Assembly (NCBI GenBank): GCA_900556705.1
Contig: USPT01000058.1
Span: 1 to 6,372, forward strand
Length of the DNA: 6,372 nt
Direction: 5' to 3'
From: an uncultured Collinsella sp.
GTDB lineage: Bacteria; Actinomycetota; Coriobacteriia; Coriobacteriales; Coriobacteriaceae
Part shown: piece after piece, positions 1 to 4,141 of the stretch
How positions within the stretch are numbered: the first letter of the stretch is position 1
Layout: every line of letters starts with the position of its first letter
Notes under the pieces: model-generated
Database searches by the model: none
Seen by the model: the letters and a program-made list of their open reading frames with translations, nothing else
Told to the model about the DNA's origin: nothing
Position numbers and translations under genes: made by a program

Positions 1-814
1 TGACGGCCTTGGCCATCTCGTCGAGCGGCTTGTTGAGCGCGCGACGAATCTCCTCGCTCTCGATGCGCACGGTCTTGGGCAGACCGGTGATCACGTCGCG
101 GCCGTTGACCTCGACGTCAAGCTCGTCCTTGAGCGGCACGGCGGAACCGACCTTGATCTTGATGTCCTCTGCCGTACGCTCGCCGATGGCAAGGTTGTAG
201 GCATCGCGAACGTGCGTGAGGATGGCCTGATCGAACTCGTCGCCGGCAATACGGATGGACTGCGAGACGACGATGCCGCCCATAGCGATAACGGCAACCT
301 CGGTGGTACCGCCACCGAGGTCGATGACCATGGAGCCGGTGGGCTCCTCGACAGGCAGGTCGGCGCCGATAGCAGCAGCCATGGGCTCCTCGATCAGGTA
401 GGCCTGGCGAGCGCCGGCCTGGATCGTGGCCTCAAAGACAGCGCGCTTCTCGACCGACGTGACGCCGGAGGGAACGCAGACGACAACACGCGGACGCGGA
501 GTCCACGGATAGCGCTTCTCGGACGCCTTGTCGATAAAGTAGCGAAGCATGGCCTCGGTAACGTCGAAGTCGGCGATGACGCCGTCCTTCAGGGGACGAA
601 CGGCCACAATGTTGCCGGGCGTACGGCCGAGCATGCGCTTTGCCTCGATACCGACCGCCAGGATGCGCTCGTCGTTCTTGTCGATGGCGACGACGGAGGG
701 CTCGCGGATGACGATGCCCTTGCCGCGCACGGAGACAAGCGTATTTGCGGTGCCGAGGTCGATGGCAAGATCGCCCGCATAGCTACCGAAGAACATATCC
801 ATCAAAGAAAACAA
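1..814 (-). CDS. mreB: Rod shape-determining protein MreB (actin-like), C-terminus cut by the window edge
   Basis: This is the bacterial actin homologue that polymerises on ATP into membrane-associated filaments and guides the lateral-wall elongation machinery. 271 residues are visible of a family length near 340, so about 70-75 C-terminal residues are off the left edge. The phosphate-1 loop DLGTANT lies at residues 19-25, the EEPMAAAIGA segment with the catalytic-region glutamate at 142-151, and the phosphate-2 loop DLGGGTTEVAV at 165-175. I chose the TTG at 812-814 because AGGAG sits 5 nt upstream; the ATG at 800-802 would have a 17-nt gap. With this start the N-terminus is MFSLMDMFFGSYAGDLAIDL, a hydrophobic leader that could help membrane attachment. 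A 115-nt gap with a hairpin separates it from the upstream TPR gene. The usual partners mreC and mreD would be expected beyond position 1, but this cannot be seen. A paralogue such as Mbl is the only real alternative. Confidence 0.96.
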   Translation of the reverse strand, partial: MFSLMDMFFGSYAGDLAIDLGTANTLVSVRGKGIVIREPSVVAIDKNDERILAVGIEAKRMLGRTPGNIVAVRPLKDGVIADFDVTEAMLRYFIDKASEKRYPWTPRPRVVVCVPSGVTSVEKRAVFEATIQAGARQAYLIEEPMAAAIGADLPVEEPTGSMVIDLGGGTTEVAVIAMGGIVVSQSIRIAGDEFDQAILTHVRDAYNLAIGERTAEDIKIKVGSAVPLKDELDVEVNGRDVITGLPKTVRIESEEIRRALNKPLDEMAKAV

Positions 815-819
815 CGCAA

Positions 820-824
820 CTCCT
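820..824 (-). promoter_or_regulatory. Shine-Dalgarno AGGAG that fixes the TTG start of mreB
   Basis: Minus-strand AGGAG is followed by TTGCG and then TTG at 814-812, a spacing of 5 nt. The same motif is 14 nt from the next in-frame TTG (805-803) and 17 nt from the ATG at 802-800. The first TTG is therefore the best supported start. Confidence 0.7.
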
Positions 825-850
825 GATGTGTTGGATGATTGCTGGAAAAC

Positions 851-870
851 TACTAGCTCATCATACTAGC
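851..870. repeat. Two direct copies of TACTAGC around the mreB -10-like element
   Basis: TACTAGC occurs at 851-857 and again at 864-870, a start-to-start distance of 13 nt. The second copy overlaps the TATGAT element read on the minus strand. The pair could be an operator, but a 7-mer pair may be chance. Confidence 0.35.
860..865 (-). promoter_or_regulatory. Possible -10 element for mreB (TATGAT), no clear -35
   Basis: Minus-strand TATGAT matches the TATAAT consensus at five of six positions. It lies just after the hairpin at 875-907 and would give a 5' UTR of roughly 40 nt. The hexamer 16-18 nt upstream falls inside the hairpin and does not resemble TTGACA. The call therefore rests on the -10 alone, and mreB may instead depend on read-through. 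Confidence 0.3.
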
Positions 871-874
871 GCAA

Positions 875-907
875 GCCCGGCACCTCACTTGCGGTGAAGC
901 GCCGGGC
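875..907 (-). terminator. Strong 14-bp hairpin between the TPR gene and mreB (terminator or attenuator)
   Basis: Read on the minus strand, GCCCGGC-G-CTTCAC pairs with GTGAGG-T-GCCGGGC around a CGCAA loop, giving an uninterrupted 14-bp stem. Two of the pairs (882/900 and 884/898) are G-U on the minus-strand RNA but A-C mismatches on the plus strand. The structure is thus built for minus-strand transcription. It starts 23 nt after the TPR stop codon. The following bases are TTGCGC, not a run of T, so it is not a textbook intrinsic terminator. Partial termination, attenuation before mreB or 3'-end protection are all possible. Confidence 0.6.
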
Positions 908-929
908 AAAGCTAAATCCCATAAGGTCA

Positions 930-2234
930 CTACTGGTTGTCAGCAGCCGAGAAATCCATATCGAGCGAGGAAACGGCCCAGCCGATATGGTTGTCGGAGC
1001 GCACGAATTTGACGGTGTACTCCTGCTCGCCGCCCTTGGACAGCGATGCCTTCACCTTAGCGGTCGTCTCGGTCATGGACTGATCCATGCCCTCGACGGA
1101 CACGGTGGCGCCCTGCGGAATCGAGGAGATGATCATCGACTTGGCGTCCTCGGACAGGCTCGAGGCCAGGCAAGACTCGGCCTTTGCGGTGTCACCGTCG
1201 CCGGCAGCCTGGAACAGATCGGTGATAACCGACTCCTGCGAGGGGAAGCCAAAGCCGCGCGTGTAGGCAAAGCCCAGACCGCCCGCAGCAATCAAAATGA
1301 GCAGAAGCAGCACGATGAAGACTTTGAGACCCGTGTGGCGATGGCGACGACGGACCTTGGCCTGCTTACGATCCTGACGGTCCTGCTGGACCATCTCGGA
1401 CTCGGACAGCGTAAAGAAGCCGGTGTCCGAGGGATCGGGCATAAACTGACCGGTCGCGCCCGTAGGATCGAGCGGATCGACGGCAGGAGCGTCCATCGCG
1501 GGCGCCGGAGCCGTGGCCATAGCCGTCTGGGCAGACAGCGCGGCAAGCGAATCATGCACGCGGGCAAGCTCATCGGCCTGCTCGGAAGTGAGCTGGTAGA
1601 TGCCATCGGCAGTAGCGGCGTTAAAGGCGTCGAGTGCGTCGGAGGGACGGCCGGCGGCAGAAAGCGCCTGACCCATGCCGGCGTTGAGCGCACGCGTGTC
1701 GTCGCGGGGGCCGGCAAAGTCGATAGCCGTGCGGTAGGTCTCCACGGCATCCGCCGGACGGCCGAGCTTAATGAAGCAACGACCAAGCTCGCCCAGTGCG
1801 GCGGCAGGAGCCGGATTGGCGCCGTCGATGGCAGCCTGACGGAAGGCAGTACCCGCGTTGGCATAGTCGCCCGACTGGAACAGCGCGTTACCCAGGCCCA
1901 GATAGGCCTTGAACGGCGTGGCATAGGAAGCATCCTGCGTAGCAGCAGAGAACGCCTGGGCGGCCGTCGTGTAGTCGCCCACGGCGGCGAGTGCCTTGCC
2001 GCGGTTGGTGAGCAGCGCGCCGCGCTTGCCGTAGGTGCCGTCATTGAGGGCAGCGGCGTAGGCCTCGGCGGCCTCGGCATACATGCCCAGGTGCATCAAG
2101 GCGTTGCCACGAAGGTGATCGGCCTCGCCCATAATCTCATCGGGAGTTTTTGCCGCCCCAAGCATCTGGGCTGCAGCGGAAAAATCACCCGCGCGGTAAG
2201 CGGCGCGGCCCTGTTGGATCAGCTGGCTATTCAA
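930..2234 (-). CDS. TPR-repeat single-pass membrane protein with small outer C-terminal domain
   Basis: A 434-residue protein, probably anchored in the cytoplasmic membrane with its N-terminus inside. Residues 4-210 hold about six tetratricopeptide-like helical hairpins, for example GRAAYRAGDFSAAAQML near 9-25, GNALMHLGMYAEAAEAYAAA at 43-62 and GNALFQSGDYANAGTAF at 115-131. These normally form a protein-binding scaffold. A linker rich in Ala and Pro (238-260) and an acidic segment (268-285) follow, then a basic stretch RRRHRH (295-300) and a membrane helix at about 303-324. The last 110 residues resemble the small NTF2/DUF4878-like fold often found outside the membrane on such anchors; this is a resemblance by eye. 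There is no enzyme motif. The start is TTG, with AGGGGA in the 11-nt gap after the isomerase stop, so the two genes are co-translated neighbours. The binding partner is unknown; the upstream isomerase and downstream mreB suggest an envelope or protein-assembly role. Confidence 0.88.
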   Translation of the reverse strand: MNSQLIQQGRAAYRAGDFSAAAQMLGAAKTPDEIMGEADHLRGNALMHLGMYAEAAEAYAAALNDGTYGKRGALLTNRGKALAAVGDYTTAAQAFSAATQDASYATPFKAYLGLGNALFQSGDYANAGTAFRQAAIDGANPAPAAALGELGRCFIKLGRPADAVETYRTAIDFAGPRDDTRALNAGMGQALSAAGRPSDALDAFNAATADGIYQLTSEQADELARVHDSLAALSAQTAMATAPAPAMDAPAVDPLDPTGATGQFMPDPSDTGFFTLSESEMVQQDRQDRKQAKVRRRHRHTGLKVFIVLLLLILIAAGGLGFAYTRGFGFPSQESVITDLFQAAGDGDTAKAESCLASSLSEDAKSMIISSIPQGATVSVEGMDQSMTETTAKVKASLSKGGEQEYTVKFVRSDNHIGWAVSSLDMDFSAADNQ

Positions 2235-2239
2235 GGAAG

Positions 2240-2245
2240 TCCCCT
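2240..2245 (-). promoter_or_regulatory. Shine-Dalgarno AGGGGA for the TTG start of the TPR gene
   Basis: On the minus strand the isomerase stop TAA is followed at once by AGGGGACTTCC and then TTG at 2234-2232. The purine block is 5 nt from the TTG. No ATG lies nearby in this frame, so translation appears to begin at TTG, probably coupled to the upstream gene. Confidence 0.6.
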
Positions 2246-2788
2246 TTACTCGTGAACGATCTCGACATGGACGATCTCGTCGCCGGCACGCAGCTGCGAA
2301 ATCACATCGAGACCCTCGACCGTGGTACCAAAGACGGTGTAACCGGAATCGAGGTTATGCTGGGCGCCCAGGCAGAAGTAGAACTGAGAGCCCGCGGAAT
2401 CGGGGTCCATGGAGCGTGCCATGGCAAGGGCGCCATCGACGTGGCTGTTGTGCGGATTGGTGGCAAACTCGCCCTTGATGCAGTAGCCGGGGCCACCGGT
2501 ACCGGGCATGCCGTCGGGGCCCTCAAGACCGGCAGCGACGTCGGCGCCGGACATATCGCGGGTATTGGGGTCGCCGCCCTGGATGACAAAACCGGGCACA
2601 TAGCGATGGAACTTAAGGCCATCATAGAAGCCCATCGTGGAAAGCTCGCAGAAGTTCGCGACATGAATGGGAGCGCCCTCGCCGTCAAACTTGACCTTGA
2701 TGGTACCCTTCGACGTCTCGATAACGGCGCACTCGTCGCCGGCAAGCTGATACTCGGGCGTGTAGAGCTCTTTCTTAAAACCAAACAT
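2246..2788 (-). CDS. Cyclophilin-type peptidyl-prolyl cis-trans isomerase
   Basis: A 180-residue single-domain cyclophilin that catalyses cis-trans isomerisation of Xaa-Pro bonds during protein folding. It has no signal peptide or membrane helix, so it is probably cytosolic. The core FHRYVPGFVIQGGDP (60-74) carries catalytic Arg62 (Arg55 in human CypA), Phe67 and Gln70. SAGSQFYFCLG (131-141) supplies Gln135 and Phe138, and YTVFG is at 150-154. The bacterial-type loop GTGGPGYCIKGEF is at 96-108. The position matching CypA Trp121 appears to be Asn145, which in the family lowers affinity for cyclosporin. The ATG is preceded by GAGGAAGG with 6 nt spacing, and a promoter candidate ends about 40 nt upstream. 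It probably leads an operon with the TPR gene 11 nt downstream. Client proteins are unknown. Confidence 0.95.
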   Translation of the reverse strand: MFGFKKELYTPEYQLAGDECAVIETSKGTIKVKFDGEGAPIHVANFCELSTMGFYDGLKFHRYVPGFVIQGGDPNTRDMSGADVAAGLEGPDGMPGTGGPGYCIKGEFATNPHNSHVDGALAMARSMDPDSAGSQFYFCLGAQHNLDSGYTVFGTTVEGLDVISQLRAGDEIVHVEIVHE

Positions 2789-2827
2789 GTGGTTCCTTCC
2801 TCGTGCGTTTAAAGCATATTTGTACGA

Positions 2828-2857
2828 ATTGTAGCAATAAGCATGGGCTTACATCAA
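2828..2857 (-). promoter_or_regulatory. Sigma-70-type promoter for the isomerase-TPR operon
   Basis: On the minus strand TTGATG (2857-2852) and TACAAT (2833-2828) are separated by 18 nt. TACAAT matches five of six consensus positions, and the bases just before it (TGC) form an extended -10. Transcription would start near 2821, leaving a 5' UTR of about 33 nt that includes the GGAAGG ribosome site. It lies in the 107-nt gap after the zinc-ribbon gene, where I saw no clear terminator, so read-through from that gene is also possible. Confidence 0.65.
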
Positions 2858-2895
2858 TTGCGCACGTAGGTTATGCCGACTATGGCGAACTAATT

Positions 2896-4038
2896 TTAGG
2901 AATGCTGCTGCGGCTTCCAGGAACCCACGTTGGCGTCGTACTGATTAAGCGCGCTGTTGCCGCCCTGCGCGATGGGCGCCAGGATCTCGCTTTGGTGGGA
3001 ACTCATCGACTCGCCATCGGGAATGGCCAGCGAGATATCCCAGCTCTGGCAGATCACGTCGACGCGCTCATACATCCACTCGGCAAGCTGCTTTAAGTGG
3101 GCGATGTCATCCGCATAGACCGTATCGTCCTGGTACTTAAGGTTGTTGAGCTCATCTTGCGTCTTTTTGATCTGGTCGCGCAGGGCGTAGGCACTCTGCG
3201 ACAGCTCCTGACGGGTGGACAGCGGCGTTCGGAGATAGCCGTTGTTAAAGGAATCGATGACCTCGCCGATCTGGTCCTCGTCACCGTAGGACACGATAGT
3301 CTGATACAGACCGTCGAGCCTGGTATAGAGCTGATCATCGTTGAGCACGGTTTCTTCCTGGACCACCTCGGCAGAATCGTCTTGCTTGGTATCGTCCTCA
3401 GTCGCCTCGCCCTTTTGGCGCGTAGGGAAGGTCGTCTGCGCGGCCTGGCCAAACTGGTCATAGAAGCCAGGCATGACACCCATGGGATCGGCCGTCACGA
3501 ACCAATAGGCACCGCCGCAAAGGACGGCAAGGACCGCGATGACGATGAGCGGCTTGGGGATATGACGCTTGTGCTTGTGATAGGCGTCCTCGTCGGGGTG
3601 CACCTTGCGCTTGGTTTTTTGAGCATCGTCATGCAGGGAAACGGGCGTGGGAATATCGACCTTGGGGATACCGAAATCCTTATCGAAAGCAGGCAGCACG
3701 CAGGTCTCATTGGGGTCGGCGGCGTCCGAAAGCACCGCAGCGGCAGAGGCCGGCGCATGCGGCACCTCGGTATCGATCTGCTCTTGCGTTAGGCGCGGAA
3801 AGCCCGCCGTGCGGCCCGCTGCCAGGTCGGATGCGGCCGCGTCCTCGGAGAGGATACCCGGAGCGGGGCGTCCGCATTTGGGGCACGTACGATCATGCGG
3901 AGAAAGACGGGCACCGCAACCCTCACAGAACACGAACTCGGTGTGCTCGGGGCCATCGCCCGGACCCACATAGGCGTTGCAGTAGGGGCAGAACGAGGCG
4001 CCGTCCTCGATAGTCTTAAGGCAATGCGGGCAGATCAC
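2896..4038 (-). CDS. Double zinc-ribbon, single-pass membrane protein of unknown function
   Basis: A 380-residue protein with four CxxC knuckles: CPHC (3-6) and CPYC (17-20) form one zinc ribbon, CEGC (38-41) and CPKC (52-55) a second. Such ribbons usually bind zinc and mediate contacts with proteins or nucleic acid. A low-complexity acidic/Ala linker follows (about 60-140), then a basic block rich in Lys and His (141-160) and one membrane helix at about 162-182, which places the ribbons inside the cell. The remaining ~200 residues, outside, begin acidic (210-230) and are then mostly helical and charged, with no motif I recognise. I chose GTG at 4036-4038 because GAGGA precedes it and the protein then opens MICPHC, as zinc-ribbon proteins often do. 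An upstream in-frame TTG (4066-4068) would add 10 residues but has no Shine-Dalgarno. It lies 103 nt after the ATPase stop. The function is unassigned. Confidence 0.88.
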   Translation of the reverse strand: MICPHCLKTIEDGASFCPYCNAYVGPGDGPEHTEFVFCEGCGARLSPHDRTCPKCGRPAPGILSEDAAASDLAAGRTAGFPRLTQEQIDTEVPHAPASAAAVLSDAADPNETCVLPAFDKDFGIPKVDIPTPVSLHDDAQKTKRKVHPDEDAYHKHKRHIPKPLIVIAVLAVLCGGAYWFVTADPMGVMPGFYDQFGQAAQTTFPTRQKGEATEDDTKQDDSAEVVQEETVLNDDQLYTRLDGLYQTIVSYGDEDQIGEVIDSFNNGYLRTPLSTRQELSQSAYALRDQIKKTQDELNNLKYQDDTVYADDIAHLKQLAEWMYERVDVICQSWDISLAIPDGESMSSHQSEILAPIAQGGNSALNQYDANVGSWKPQQHS

Positions 4039-4042
4039 GGCA

Positions 4043-4050
4043 TCCTCTTT
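4043..4050 (-). promoter_or_regulatory. Shine-Dalgarno AAAGAGGA for the GTG start of the zinc-ribbon gene
   Basis: Minus-strand AAAGAGGA is 4 nt from GTG at 4038-4036 and is the only good ribosome site near this 5' end. The TTG at 4068-4066 is preceded by CTCTAACCTCGA, which has no pairing potential with the 16S tail. This decides the start in favour of GTG. Confidence 0.6.
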
Positions 4051-4078
4051 TCGAAGCAATTCAAACAATCGAGGTTAG

Positions 4079-4087
4079 AGCATAACA
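4079..4087 (-). promoter_or_regulatory. Possible extended -10 promoter (TGTTATGCT) for the zinc-ribbon gene
   Basis: On the minus strand TATGCT (four of six consensus positions) is preceded by TGT, an extended -10 arrangement. No convincing -35 is seen 16-18 nt upstream. Transcription would begin near 4072, about 34 nt before the GTG start and only a few bases before the rival TTG. This again favours GTG. Confidence 0.35.
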
Positions 4088-4131
4088 TCGCCACGGCCCC
4101 ACAGGAACAAGGCACCAATTCAACATCGCCA
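4084..4131. repeat. 10-bp direct repeat AACATCGCCA, two copies upstream of the zinc-ribbon gene
   Basis: AACATCGCCA is at 4084-4093 and again at 4122-4131, 38 nt apart start to start. Both copies are in the gap between the ATPase stop and the zinc-ribbon start, and one overlaps the -10-like element. They may be binding sites for a regulator or a chance repeat. Confidence 0.4.
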
Positions 4132-4141
4132 GGGCGCGTAG

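Noticed and set aside
212..826. Plus-strand reading frame of 204 codons opposite mreB
   Set aside because: It is the complement of the strongly conserved mreB frame. Its Asp/Gly/His-rich translation has no recognisable fold.
894..2255. Long plus-strand reading frame of 453 codons opposite the TPR gene
   Set aside because: It is an exact antisense shadow of a TPR gene with clear repeats and a membrane helix. Its translation is rich in Gly, Arg and His with no domain, as expected from GC-rich codon bias, and it has no ribosome site.
2872..2888. GCC/GGC inverted repeat after the zinc-ribbon stop as a terminator
   Set aside because: The stem is only about three pairs and no T-run follows, so it is too weak to call.
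3097..3792. Plus-strand reading frame of 231 codons opposite the zinc-ribbon gene
   Set aside because: The hydrophobic runs mirror the codon bias of the minus-strand gene, and no start signal or family resemblance is seen.
4066..4068. TTG start ten codons upstream of the chosen zinc-ribbon start
   Set aside because: It has no Shine-Dalgarno, lies almost on the predicted transcription start, and adds residues before the usual opening of a zinc-ribbon protein.
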